The notes under the pieces were generated by a model. That model was given only the letters and a program-made list of their open reading frames with translations, ran no database searches and was not told the DNA's origin. This document shows, piece by piece, positions 8,779 through 17,448 of a stretch of DNA of 64,000 nucleotides; positions within the stretch are counted from its first letter, which is position 1; every line of letters begins with the position of its first letter. Where the stretch lies: positions 248,001 to 312,000 of the forward strand of contig NZ_BMHP01000003.1 of the NCBI RefSeq assembly GCF_014641075.1, given 5' to 3'. Source of the stretch: Paenibacillus nasutitermitis (GTDB lineage Bacteria; Bacillota; Bacilli; Paenibacillales; Paenibacillaceae). The position numbers and the translations under genes are program-made.

Positions 8779-9915
8779 CTACAATAGCTCGTGTTGGTGC
8801 CCACTCAGCTTGATTTTGTACTGTCCAAACGTTTTTTCCCTTTCATCTGAACTTAGGTTTCCAGCGCGTTGATAACCGAATGTAGAGATCCCATCTTTAT
8901 CAATGGTCCAATCATAGACCTTACCTAAGGTATCAAACCCATAATAAAATCCAGGCTTACCTAAATAATCTGAAGACCATTGTCCATTATTGTGTGTTGC
9001 ATATTTCAAATTGGTTGTTTGATCGGCATCTTGCAAGCCACGCTGATACTGAGTTAGATAATAGACATTGCTTAAATATGTTTTTACCGACTTTATAGGC
9101 ACATTTTCAGTAGCTACTCTTGAAATCGATTCTCCATTTACCTGATATAAAATAAATTTTTGCGTTGTATTGTAGTCATAATTCAGATAGAAGTCACTCT
9201 TCTCAGTTTTGAACCAAATATCTCCAAGATGAACTGAGTTCTTGTCGTCATTTGTTACATGATAACTAAAGTCGTTGAACGTATAGAAATCATTGCTTAC
9301 CCGTAATTTATTGTTCTCTTTTGTTACAACCAAATATTTATCACTATAAATAACATTCTTACCTTCGTAGGTCAGCCCATAGACGCGAATTAGTTTGGAC
9401 TCTTCAATCGTTGAAGTATTGACATCCCTTATAATAATAAGTCTATATGGCTGAGTTTCAGTGCTTTTTTGATATACTACTTTTTTGTTCAGAGCCTCCC
9501 CAATGTATCTTAGAGGAATATAGGTTGAGCCATTGTAAATGTTTGCAGGTACATCCATAACAACGGTTTTACCGTCTATAGTGATGTTTTTATTTTTAAT
9601 TTTCATTAAAATTGTTTTATTTGAATACTGAATGCGAATGGACTGACTTTTTGTATTGAAATCTACTACTGCACCAAATCCTTCAGATATCAAACGAAGT
9701 GGCACTAATGTTCTGCCATCTTTAACAATCGGTTTTACAGCCGATTCCTTTTGACCATTGATTAATGCCACGGAACTGTCCAGGGAAAGAACCATCGTGT
9801 TTTTAAAATCAGTACTCGTTTCATTTTTAGTTTGAATACTCTCTGCTTCAATCGTACCCATTAAGGAAAAAAATAATGTGGAAGAAACAATAGTTAATAA
9901 AAGCTTTGACTTCAT
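8779..9915 (-). CDS. Secreted stalk-domain (copper amine oxidase N-like) protein
   Basis: Protein of 378 residues with an N-terminal signal peptide (MKSKLLLTIVSSTLFFSLMG). A stalk domain at about 45-160 has the typical pair of half-repeats: ALINGQKESAVKPIVKDGRT then LVPLRLISEGFGAVVDFN, and GKTVVMDVPANIYNGSTYIP then LRYIGEALNKKV. The remaining 210 residues are beta-rich and not recognised. In Paenibacillaceae this domain is common in cell-envelope proteins and does not itself imply amine oxidase activity. The ATG is preceded by GAGAGGTG. The neighbour at 10153-11034 has the same domain plan, so the two may be a diverged duplication. Function unknown. Confidence 0.8.
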   Translation of the reverse strand: MKSKLLLTIVSSTLFFSLMGTIEAESIQTKNETSTDFKNTMVLSLDSSVALINGQKESAVKPIVKDGRTLVPLRLISEGFGAVVDFNTKSQSIRIQYSNKTILMKIKNKNITIDGKTVVMDVPANIYNGSTYIPLRYIGEALNKKVVYQKSTETQPYRLIIIRDVNTSTIEESKLIRVYGLTYEGKNVIYSDKYLVVTKENNKLRVSNDFYTFNDFSYHVTNDDKNSVHLGDIWFKTEKSDFYLNYDYNTTQKFILYQVNGESISRVATENVPIKSVKTYLSNVYYLTQYQRGLQDADQTTNLKYATHNNGQWSSDYLGKPGFYYGFDTLGKVYDWTIDKDGISTFGYQRAGNLSSDEREKTFGQYKIKLSGHQHELL

Positions 9916-10110
9916 AAATACACCTCTCTTTTTGTATATTAGCTTTAAGTTAACAATATATGTATAAGATGTATCATACTCCCTCTCTCCTATTATACCA
10001 TTTTATGTCGTGTTATATATAGAGAAGACGACGAATGAAATCAATGAGCCGCCCGGATCTGGTTTCTGCCGGTAACGGAAGCCTGATTGCTTCGATCAAA
10101 AAAGTTAATA

Positions 10111-10151
10111 AAAAAGAAGGGAAATCCGCTAGATGGATTTCCCTTCTTTTT
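10111..10151 (-). terminator. Strong bidirectional terminator after the second stalk-domain gene
   Basis: GAAGGGAAATCC and GGATTTCCCTTC form a perfect stem around a 7-base loop (GCTAGAT), with A and T runs extending the pairing outside. It begins 2 bases beyond the stop codon at 10153-10155. Confidence 0.9.
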
Positions 10152-10152
10152 G

Positions 10153-11034
10153 TTATTGTTGATTAGGAAGTTTTTGAATAATATCGGAATAAACATGGAT
10201 GTTTGTTTTTAACTCCACCGATTTGCCATTTTCATCTTTGTGAATAGCTCTCGCTGTGCCGTCTCTATTTTCTATAAACAAGACGTTACTATTGTGATAG
10301 GCCTCAAAGAGGGGATCGGTATCAAAAATAAAATTGGGAGGAATATCACCAGATGTATGGGATCGATCAGAAACCGCAAATTGACCGACAGCCGTTGCTT
10401 TCCCATCTTTAATGTTAACAAGAGTCGTATTCCGACTGTCCAGTAACATGTATACATCTGCTCTTCCTACAGGGAAAGAATAATTATGGTGGACTCCAGA
10501 TGAATCAAGCGGTTTAAAATCAAACTGTATAGGCAAAGAAATTGCCGCTTTACGTGCCGCTTGCAAGTCCTCTTGAGTAATCTGTTTCTGATCAAATTTA
10601 TAACTGTCGGAGTTCACAAAAACCATTTGGCGAAGGGTTTCGTATTCTACATGATAGCCTAATGCCTCGCTTACAAATCGAATAGGGACAAGCACACGGC
10701 CGTCCTGATTTTTTGCAGCCTGATCCATTTGTATTTTTTGATTGCCCTTATAGGCGACCTTACTGCCTACAGTAATCTTCAAGTATTCTCCGTTTTCATT
10801 TTTTAAAGTCACTCTTGAAGAAGAATAGCTGTAATGAATCCCTAGCGACGCTAATGATCGGATCGGGATAAACAAGCGGTTATTATCCATAATCGGGTGT
10901 ACATCCATTGGAATAAACTTCCCATTTACGATTATCTCCACAGGCCTTTTATTATAATCCACCGCTGCATGAGCAGGAGCATAGCCCATTAAACCAAAAC
11001 TAACTAGGGCAAGTACGATGACAATTTTTTTCAA
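10153..11034 (-). CDS. Secreted stalk-domain (copper amine oxidase N-like) protein
   Basis: Protein of 293 residues starting at a TTG codon (11032-11034) directly behind TAGGAGGGAG. The signal peptide is MKKIVIVLALVSFGLMGYAPAHA. A stalk domain follows at about 28-140, with DNNRLFIPIRSLASLGIHYS and QDGRVLVPIRFVSEALGYHV as the two half-repeats. The rest is a beta-rich C-terminal region with no motif I recognise. It is probably exported and bound at the envelope. The gene appears monocistronic, with a strong terminator right after the stop. Confidence 0.8.
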   Translation of the reverse strand: MKKIVIVLALVSFGLMGYAPAHAAVDYNKRPVEIIVNGKFIPMDVHPIMDNNRLFIPIRSLASLGIHYSYSSSRVTLKNENGEYLKITVGSKVAYKGNQKIQMDQAAKNQDGRVLVPIRFVSEALGYHVEYETLRQMVFVNSDSYKFDQKQITQEDLQAARKAAISLPIQFDFKPLDSSGVHHNYSFPVGRADVYMLLDSRNTTLVNIKDGKATAVGQFAVSDRSHTSGDIPPNFIFDTDPLFEAYHNSNVLFIENRDGTARAIHKDENGKSVELKTNIHVYSDIIQKLPNQQ

Positions 11035-11169
11035 ATTTTCTCCCTCCTAAGTCTTATCGTTTTTCCTTTACCTGTGCCTTAAACTCCAATCGCTTCCGTT
11101 TCCTATCTCCACAGACGCAGATTACCCGAAATTAGTTACCCTTACCCATAAACACCTATAAATTGCAGT

Positions 11170-11390
11170 TCTGGAATCTCGGCTTTTTCCTTCGTCATTG
11201 GATACCTGAAGGAGAAGAGCGCGTTCATGGTATTTGATCGATTTCCGCAAATGAAACACAGGAGCAGACGACACCTATGGGTACGAGGATCTGTGTCTGT
11301 GTCAGTACCGTCGGAATCAGTACAGATGTGATTCGAGAGTACGTTCGGATGTAAGAAAACGCGGACGCTATCGAAGACAAAGCCTCTTAG
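11170..11390 (+). pseudogene. IS200/IS605-family TnpA transposase, C-terminal remnant
   Basis: Reading the plus strand from 11170 gives SGISAFSFVIGYLKEKSAF and then MVFDRFPQMKHRSRRHLWVR, the GYLKGKSS...FW.RGY block of Y1 (HUH) TnpA enzymes. A frameshift near 11290 moves the frame to CVSTVGISTDVIREYVRM, then a TAA stop, then ENADAIEDKAS ending in TAG at 11388-11390. The stop reads as a Gln-to-stop change. The N-terminal half with the HUH motif is missing, so this is a dead remnant. Confidence 0.7.
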
Positions 11391-11508
11391 ATGGCGATAT
11401 CTAGCCCTTTAATGGGTGGTATGGTGACTTTCTGCAGGTATTTACTTGTCAGTATACCAAAGAAAGAAAGAAATCCTCTTCCATTCAGAGACACAACTGC
11501 CTTCCAGG

Positions 11509-11544
11509 AAACGGCATGGGAAAAAGTCCTGTGCCGTTTGTTTT
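11509..11544 (+). terminator. Hairpin with T-rich tail, possible terminator or IS end structure
   Basis: AAACGGCA (11509-11516) pairs with TGCCGTTT (11532-11539), with a further GGA/TCC pairing inside, followed by GTTTTC. It lies downstream of the IS200 remnant. IS200/IS605 ends carry hairpins, so it could be part of the dead element rather than a working terminator. Confidence 0.4.
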
Positions 11545-11602
11545 CTGGGGCAAGCAAGGAAAAAAGCGTATAGCAAACAAAGCGGATGGACGACCCGCTT
11601 AA

Positions 11603-11728
11603 AAAATGTTCTTGTGAACCGAATTATGCTACTCTATAGACGAAGCTAACGACTGATCTCCAGCGGATTTTGCGCGTATTCTTCTGCCCGGGGTGAATGG
11701 GTCGAATCGGCAAAATGTTCTTGCGAAC
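11603..11728. repeat. Direct repeat of a 17-base hairpin-forming box
   Basis: AAAATGTTCTTGTGAAC at 11603-11619 and AAAATGTTCTTGCGAAC at 11712-11728 differ at one base and start 109 bases apart. Each contains a GTTC...GAAC dyad. The copies lie at the decayed 3' end of the IS4-like transposase remnant and may mark a deletion endpoint. Confidence 0.45.
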
Positions 11729-12145
11729 AGCGCTTCAACATTGAGCGGGGGTCCATCGCCTCGTGTGCGCAGGGTCCGTTGCGATATGCAAATCCGAACC
11801 GTCAACAGCAAGTAATCGATACCCACGATAGTCCTTGATCGCCGTATACGATTGCGTAAATGCGTGAAACAAGAATTCCACAGCAGACGGCAGAATTTTA
11901 TTCCGTTGCTGGACAAAAGCAGAAGTGGTTGCGGTGTTCACGTCATAGCCCTGCGATTCCAAAAGTTCCTTATAGAGGCTGTTGCCTCCCATGGAGATTA
12001 GGAGTTGCATAACCGTTTCAAAGGGCAACTTTTTCTTGCGGGTAAAATCTTTTTCAGGGTTTTTGACAAAAGATGCGGGTGCAGCTGCCATTTCTCGTAT
12101 GAGGGATGTCAGCGTTTCTTTTAGTGAATGTGCGTACTCACTCAA
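11629..12145 (-). pseudogene. IS4-family transposase, N-terminal remnant
   Basis: The readable N-terminal part begins at a TTG codon at 12145 behind GAGGAGG and continues for about 137 codons (SEYAHSLKETLTSLIREM; LPFETVMQLLISMGGNSLYK; AFVQQRNKILPSAVEFLF). It reaches the first catalytic-domain strand RLLAVDGSDLHIATDP. After that the frame breaks near 11735 and the remaining sequence to 11629 gives only short, shifted fragments. A full IS4 transposase would be about 400 residues or more, so over half is gone, including the second Asp and the Glu of the DDE triad. Mobility is lost unless supplied in trans. Confidence 0.75.
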
Positions 12146-12225
12146 TGGCGTAACCTCCTCGTTTTTCAAGGGGCTTCGCCACACCTTTCTATCTGCTTGT
12201 CAAGTCTTTTTTTCTTTTTTCGTGC

Positions 12226-12265
12226 AAAAAAAGAGCTGGCTATCTTCGATAGCCAGCTCTTTTTC
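12226..12265. terminator. Bidirectional terminator between the IS4 remnant and the sulfatase
   Basis: AAAAAGAGCTGGCTATC pairs perfectly with GATAGCCAGCTCTTTTT around a TTC loop. On the minus strand it would end transcripts of the sulfatase operon that stops at 12347. It may originally have belonged to the IS, shielding the transposase from outside transcription. Confidence 0.88.
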
Positions 12266-12346
12266 TTGATTTATGGGCCTACGCCTTATCTTAATGACAT
12301 TGCCCTGCCGGGTGCCCTGTTTGGAATCGAGAAGGTCTTTCGCATC

Positions 12347-13813
12347 TTACTGTAGCTTCACGAGATGACGGAGCACCGTCCTCGGCTTACGTCCGACCAC
12401 GAGTTTATCCTCTTCAACATAACCTTCCTCCCGGCCCGCAAGCTCCTGTACTAGCCGCTCCCGAAAGCCTTGCAATGACGGTAACCAGGCTGGGTCATCC
12501 GCCTTATTCAACAATTCTGCGGGATCGGCAGTCAGGTCAAACAGCTGCTCTTCGCCGGTCTGCGAATACCAGATGTATTTCTCCCGTCCGTCTGTGACAT
12601 AGTGATGGGACCATTCGCCGTAAGCATGCTCCCCATGCACATACTCGCGCCACGGAACATCAGCTTCCGCACGGCACAGCGGCAGCAGGCTCTGTCCTTC
12701 CACCGTGTCTGGCACATCCGTTCCGGCTGCATCGAGCAGCGTTGGCATGATGTCGCGCAGCTCGACGACCCTCTCATCCTGCGCACCCCGGTTAAGTCCC
12801 AACCGGCCCGTATAATCCGCCACGATCAAGGGCACTTTCACGCTGCCCTCGTAGGCAAGCGATTTGCGGAAAAAATGGTGGTCGCCCAGCATTTCGCCAT
12901 GATCAGAGGTGAACACGACTACCGTATTGCGCAGCACGCCATACTCGTTCAGTGCATTCAGTAGCCGGCCGATCTGAAAGTCCAGATGGGTAATAAGCGC
13001 GTAATACGCCGCCTTCGCCCGGTCCATGCGTTTCTTCGGAATCCGGCCGAATGCAGTCGTGGGATCATTCGATCCCTCCTGGGCTCTCTGCTCATTGACC
13101 CAGCTGCCCACGGGCGAATCCGGCATATCTTCATGGAGATACATATCGAAGTAGGCCTGCGGCGGATCGAAAGGCGGATGCGGACGCACAAAGGAGGTAC
13201 ACAGGAAGAACGGCTTGCCCGGATCGCGTCTGCGCAGGAAATCAATCGACTGGGTTACCGCCCAGTTCGTCGGATGCAGCCGCTCCGGAAGATGCCAAGG
13301 CAGGGCAACCGTTGAGGCATTGCAGTCGAGACCGTTGTCCATCAGATCGTATGTAACGTTCTCCGTGTTCCTGATCCCGTTCAAATAATCATCGCATTCG
13401 CTGAAATGCTCCGCATGCGCCGTGCGGTCGTTGTACCGGTTGTAATGCATGTAGCCATCGTGCAGCACCACATTATGATAGCCGCATAAGCTGCGGGTCG
13501 GGTACACGTGCATCTTTCCGATACACTGCGTATGGTATCCGGACTTGGCCAGTTCACCGGGCAGCGTATGCTCGTACGTCCAGGGAATGTGTTCCTCATA
13601 TCCTACCCGTCCATGGGAGCGCTGGCTCATCCCTGTCAGGAGCGCGGCCCGCGCGGGAATACAGGTTGGCGTCGCGGAATACGCATTCCGGAACAACACG
13701 CCGTCTGCCGCCAGCTTGTCCAGATTCGGTGTCTGCACGACCGGGTGACCAAGAGCGCTTAAGCAGTCGCCCCGCATTTGGTCCACGGTAATGAATAATA
13801 TATTCGGTTTCAA
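12347..13813 (-). CDS. Type I sulfatase (formylglycine-dependent)
   Basis: Sulfatase of about 488 residues that hydrolyses a sulfate ester. The catalytic signature is C51-I-P-A-R55 (ATPTCIPARAALLTG), in which Cys51 must be converted to formylglycine. Metal ligands are in the N-terminal ITVDQMRGD and in TSDHGEMLGDHHFF; PFFLCTSFVRPHPPF is also typical. I start it at the TTG at 13813, which sits behind GGAGGAGG and gives MKPNILFITV, the normal N-terminus; earlier Met codons would add 20 unrelated residues. There is no signal peptide, so it is probably cytosolic and acts on an imported sulfated sugar. It is the last gene of the ABC operon from 17284. No maturase gene is in the window. Confidence 0.93.
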   Translation of the reverse strand: MKPNILFITVDQMRGDCLSALGHPVVQTPNLDKLAADGVLFRNAYSATPTCIPARAALLTGMSQRSHGRVGYEEHIPWTYEHTLPGELAKSGYHTQCIGKMHVYPTRSLCGYHNVVLHDGYMHYNRYNDRTAHAEHFSECDDYLNGIRNTENVTYDLMDNGLDCNASTVALPWHLPERLHPTNWAVTQSIDFLRRRDPGKPFFLCTSFVRPHPPFDPPQAYFDMYLHEDMPDSPVGSWVNEQRAQEGSNDPTTAFGRIPKKRMDRAKAAYYALITHLDFQIGRLLNALNEYGVLRNTVVVFTSDHGEMLGDHHFFRKSLAYEGSVKVPLIVADYTGRLGLNRGAQDERVVELRDIMPTLLDAAGTDVPDTVEGQSLLPLCRAEADVPWREYVHGEHAYGEWSHHYVTDGREKYIWYSQTGEEQLFDLTADPAELLNKADDPAWLPSLQGFRERLVQELAGREEGYVEEDKLVVGRKPRTVLRHLVKLQ

Positions 13814-13899
13814 TAGGAAGACCTCCTCCATCAACCTGACGCTTGCGGATGCTTGGTAGAACAGCATGCGCAAGCGTTCGTCTGCTTACGTTACTTCGC

Positions 13900-15438
13900 T
13901 TATTTCTTTTTTTTCCATTCGGTGTTGGCTTGTTCCTGGATTTCCTGTCCGCCCTGCTGCTTGTACTTTTTCACGAACTCGTCAAACTTATCGACTGGCC
14001 ATACGCCAGTGACGATTTTCACGAAATATTCAGCCCACAGCTTGGTTTCGAGATCCGGGTAGTCAAGCTCAGCCGGAACCGTCCTCCATAAAGCATTCGA
14101 TATGATCGACTTCGATGCGGTTTCGATGCCGGTCCGAACTTCCTGAGTCGTCCACCTTCTGTCAATAATAAACGCCATCCGTATGGGGTTATTATAACCT
14201 TTCTTGTACAGATCGGCATAGCTCGTTGATTGGGTGATCAGATTCTTCTCTTTGTCAAACGTATAGTCGGTTCCTTCAATGCCATACAGCGCCAGGTCGA
14301 AACCTCCCCCTTCGCCGCTATCAACCATCCAATCCAGGAAACGGAACAGCTTCTCGGGGTCCTGTGCGTTCACGGACAAAGCGCGCAGCGGAGCGGATGC
14401 TACCGCATTCGTCTCGGGATTTCCCGACTTGCCGTCCGGCCCTATGGGAGGCGCGATGAGAGACAGCTTGGAGGTCGGAGTGGTCTTGTTTAATGCCTCG
14501 GGAGTCGGATTTGCTTTAGGGTCAACCAGAAAGGCGTCATTTTCAAAAAAACCGACTTTGGAGTTAATAATTTTCTCATTCAGTTGCTTCGTCTCCATGA
14601 CCGGGAAATCCGGATCGATCAAGCCTTCCTTGTACCATTGCTGGAGCAAAGCAAGCACCTGCTTCGTTTCCGGCAGCGTAAAGCCTTTCTGAATCTGACC
14701 GTCCCGCTCCATCCAGAAATTCGGAATGATGCCATACGCTCCGAAGATCGAATTAAAGCGCGAAAGCTTGGTACCGCTTAAACCTTGGGTGTCATTTTTG
14801 CCATTCTTATCGGGATCTTTCGTAACGAAAGCCTTCAGAACCTCATGCAGCTCATCCAGGGTAGCAGGTTCTTTTAAACCGACCGCATCGAGCCAATCCT
14901 GACGCACCAGAACCGACGTGACGTTCGGGCTGTTGAAAGCTTCCGATCTCATGCCATTAGGCAGCGCATAGATTTTGCCATCGAAGGTGACTTGATCCCA
15001 ATAAAACTCGGGAATCAGCTCCATCAGGTGAGGAGCAGCCTTCAAATACTCATCAATGGGCTGCACCAGCCCCTGATCCACAAACCGGCTTAGTGTCAAC
15101 GCGTCGATATCAAAGAAGTCCGGCAGATCATTCGAGGATGCGAGCAGGTTGAGCTTCGTCTGATAATCGTCCCCGGGAGCCTGCTGCGCGATAAAGTCCA
15201 CGCCCTTCACACCGGCTTTTGAGGCAGCTTCTGTAATGACTTTTCTTGCTTCGCCGCCATCTACCGGGTATTCGGCAATCCCGCTGCTGCGCAGAAACTT
15301 ATAGGTTACAGTCTTATCATCGGCCGACTGGTTTCCAGCCTCCTTGCCCGTATTATTCGAATTTCCGCAAGCGGAAGCGATTACGGTCAGAATCAAAATA
15401 CCAGCTGCAACAGATGACTTTTTCCACTTCTTTGACAT
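13900..15438 (-). CDS. LplA-type extracellular solute-binding lipoprotein
   Basis: Binding protein of 512 residues with a lipoprotein signal (SSVAAGILILTVIASACGNS; lipobox ASAC). The following Asn/Gly-rich linker and the DLPDFFDIDALTLSRFVDQG and YWDQVTFDGKIYALPNGMRS segments are typical of the large LplA/YtcQ class of oligosaccharide-binding proteins. The start has GGGAGG upstream. It lies 36 bases after the LplC-type permease and 86 bases before the sulfatase, so the substrate is probably a sulfated oligosaccharide. No ATPase is encoded here; such importers usually share a common MsmX-like ATPase. Confidence 0.92.
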   Translation of the reverse strand: MSKKWKKSSVAAGILILTVIASACGNSNNTGKEAGNQSADDKTVTYKFLRSSGIAEYPVDGGEARKVITEAASKAGVKGVDFIAQQAPGDDYQTKLNLLASSNDLPDFFDIDALTLSRFVDQGLVQPIDEYLKAAPHLMELIPEFYWDQVTFDGKIYALPNGMRSEAFNSPNVTSVLVRQDWLDAVGLKEPATLDELHEVLKAFVTKDPDKNGKNDTQGLSGTKLSRFNSIFGAYGIIPNFWMERDGQIQKGFTLPETKQVLALLQQWYKEGLIDPDFPVMETKQLNEKIINSKVGFFENDAFLVDPKANPTPEALNKTTPTSKLSLIAPPIGPDGKSGNPETNAVASAPLRALSVNAQDPEKLFRFLDWMVDSGEGGGFDLALYGIEGTDYTFDKEKNLITQSTSYADLYKKGYNNPIRMAFIIDRRWTTQEVRTGIETASKSIISNALWRTVPAELDYPDLETKLWAEYFVKIVTGVWPVDKFDEFVKKYKQQGGQEIQEQANTEWKKKK

Positions 15439-15474
15439 ATCAAGACCTCCCTGGGTGATATCGAAGATTACACA

Positions 15475-16335
15475 TTAAGATTTTACGGAACCAAGCATGA
15501 CACCTTTGACAAAATACCGCTGCAGGAACGGATAAACCGCCAATATGGGAATGATAGAGAGGATAATCGTGGCCGCAATGACCGATTCGGTGGATGAATC
15601 CGCTAATTGTCCTGTCTCCTCGGCGAGCTGCTGGCCTGCGATTATTTGTCTGATCAGCAAGGGCAGCGTCGTCAGCGCTTTGTCATTCAAATAAATAAGA
15701 GCCTGAAAGAAATTATTCCATTGCCCGACTGCAATCCAAAGTGCAAGCGTAGCCAACACAGGTTTGCATAAAGGCACGATAATGGAAAAATAGATACGGA
15801 TTGGATTAGCACCGTCGATCATGGCGGATTCCTCAACCTCTTCTGGTATTCCACGGATAAAGTTAATGACAATAATAACATTAAAAGCGGTGACCAGGTT
15901 AGGAAGCACAAGTGCCCACAAGGTATTCAGCAAACCAAGCTGCTTTACGACCAAATATACGGGAATCATGCCTCCACTGAATATCATCGTAAAGACAACA
16001 ATGCTCAGCCATACATTTTTCCATGGCAGTGTTTTCTTGGCGAGTGGGTATGCCATACTCGACGTGACGAGCAACGATAGCACCGTACCCGCAACGGTTA
16101 CGAAAATCGTGTTTCCGTAAGCGACCCAAATGTAGTCCGAGGTCAATACACTGGTGTACGCCTGCATGGTGAACGCACGGGGCCAGAAGAAGAACCCTCC
16201 CTGCAGCGCCTCTGCCTTTGAACTTAGCGAAAGCGAAATTTCATGCCACAAGGGATAAAGAGTAATGACACTCAGCAGGATAAGGAACATTCCGTTCCCC
16301 GCATCAAACAGTCTGGAAGACCATGTTTTATTCAT
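15475..16335 (-). CDS. LplC/YtcP-type carbohydrate ABC permease
   Basis: Inner-membrane permease of about 286 residues with six hydrophobic helices. The cytoplasmic EAA loop (EEVEESAMIDGANPIRIYFS) contacts the ATPase, and the C-terminus QRYFVKGVMLGSVKS is typical of the YtcP group. I prefer the ATG at 16335 behind GGTGAGGTG; a GTG two codons earlier is possible. The gene begins a few bases after the LplB-type permease stop at 16343 and is followed by the binding protein. Confidence 0.92.
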   Translation of the reverse strand: MNKTWSSRLFDAGNGMFLILLSVITLYPLWHEISLSLSSKAEALQGGFFFWPRAFTMQAYTSVLTSDYIWVAYGNTIFVTVAGTVLSLLVTSSMAYPLAKKTLPWKNVWLSIVVFTMIFSGGMIPVYLVVKQLGLLNTLWALVLPNLVTAFNVIIVINFIRGIPEEVEESAMIDGANPIRIYFSIIVPLCKPVLATLALWIAVGQWNNFFQALIYLNDKALTTLPLLIRQIIAGQQLAEETGQLADSSTESVIAATIILSIIPILAVYPFLQRYFVKGVMLGSVKS

Positions 16336-16342
16336 AAGCACC

Positions 16343-17284
16343 TCACCATATTCCGCGTTCGCCCATACGTCTGGCCACCCAATTGGTGACGAGCAGCAGC
16401 AACAAGCCTACGAAGGATTGGAATAACCCGGCAGCCGTAGCGAAGGAATATCTCCCCATCGTTAAACCGAGCCGGTACACATACGTGTCCAGGACGTCAG
16501 AAACCTCGAAGACAAGCGGATTGTATAAGATGAAAATTTGCTCGAAGCCCACATGCAGAATTTGCCCTGTACGTAAAATCAACAGAATGACAATCGTGCT
16601 GGCTATGCATGGCAATGTAATATGCCTGACCAGATGCAGCCTGCTGGCTCCATCTATTCGGGCCGCTTCGTACAGCTCCGGATTGATGCCCGAGATGGCA
16701 GCCAGATAAATGATTGTCCCCCATCCCATCTCCTTCCACATCTCGCTGAGGACGAGAAAGCTGCGGAACGAGCCAGGGTCCATCAGCGGCGATGTTTTCA
16801 TCCCCAGGAAGCTGATCAGGCCGGAATCTGAAGAGAACAGCGAGAACAAGATTCCGCCCAGGATGACCCAGGACAGGAAATGCGGAAAGTACACGATTGT
16901 CTGCACAATGCGCTTGAAGGTCGAATTGTATACCTCATTTAGCAGCAATGCGAGAAGAATCGGGGCCGGAAAATTAATAATGAGTTTATAGAAGCTGATA
17001 ATAATCGTGTTCTGAAGCGCGGTCCAGAAATCGGGAGCCTCAAATAAGATGCGGAACCATTTCAGTCCAACCCATGGACTTCCCGAGATTCCATCCAGCA
17101 AGCGAAAATCTTTGAACGCGATCGTGATTCCGGCCATAGGCCAGTAATGGAATAAAGCGAAGTACAGCAAACCTGGCAGCAGAAGAACAAAATAGTACTT
17201 GTGCTTCCTCCATTCTTTCCAATGCAGCCCTAATCCGGATAGCGGCTTGGACTTGGCTGCAGGGACCGAAGGTAATCCGTTCAT
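16343..17284 (-). CDS. LplB-type carbohydrate ABC permease
   Basis: Permease of about 313 residues starting at the ATG at 17284 behind AAAGGAGGG (MNGLPSVPAA). After a basic N-terminus come the helices, including YFVLLLPGLLYFALFHYWPM and the loop GITIAFKDFRLLDGISGSPW shared by LplB proteins. The EAA loop is PELYEAARIDGASRLHLVRH. It is the first structural gene of the LplB-LplC-binding protein-sulfatase operon and is preceded by the AraC sensor-regulator, which lies on the same strand behind a terminator. Confidence 0.92.
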   Translation of the reverse strand: MNGLPSVPAAKSKPLSGLGLHWKEWRKHKYYFVLLLPGLLYFALFHYWPMAGITIAFKDFRLLDGISGSPWVGLKWFRILFEAPDFWTALQNTIIISFYKLIINFPAPILLALLLNEVYNSTFKRIVQTIVYFPHFLSWVILGGILFSLFSSDSGLISFLGMKTSPLMDPGSFRSFLVLSEMWKEMGWGTIIYLAAISGINPELYEAARIDGASRLHLVRHITLPCIASTIVILLILRTGQILHVGFEQIFILYNPLVFEVSDVLDTYVYRLGLTMGRYSFATAAGLFQSFVGLLLLLVTNWVARRMGERGIW

Positions 17285-17355
17285 ATCCCACCCTCCTTTT
17301 CTTTTGGTTATTCCTGTGCACAACAATTTGGTCACGCTTTCATTCTAATCGCTTC

Positions 17356-17394
17356 TTAAAAACAATAAATCCCCACTCTGCGATCAGAATGGGG
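17356..17394 (-). terminator. Terminator after the AraC sensor-regulator
   Basis: CCCCACTCT (17371-17379) and AGAATGGGG (17386-17394) form a stem with one mismatch around GCGATC. On the minus strand it is followed by ATTTATTGTTTTT. It separates the regulator gene from the permease gene that starts at 17284, so the importer probably has its own regulated promoter in the short gap. Confidence 0.65.
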
Positions 17395-17448
17395 AAAAAA
17401 ACGCTTTCTTTCCGGTATGTTCAAAAGTTTACATGCGTATCGCAGAAG

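Noticed and set aside
13900..15438. Binding protein with the sulfatase as a possible phosphonate or sulfonate uptake system
   Set aside because: The permeases are of the Lpl/YtcP carbohydrate type and the binding protein belongs to the large oligosaccharide class, so a sulfated sugar is the simpler reading.
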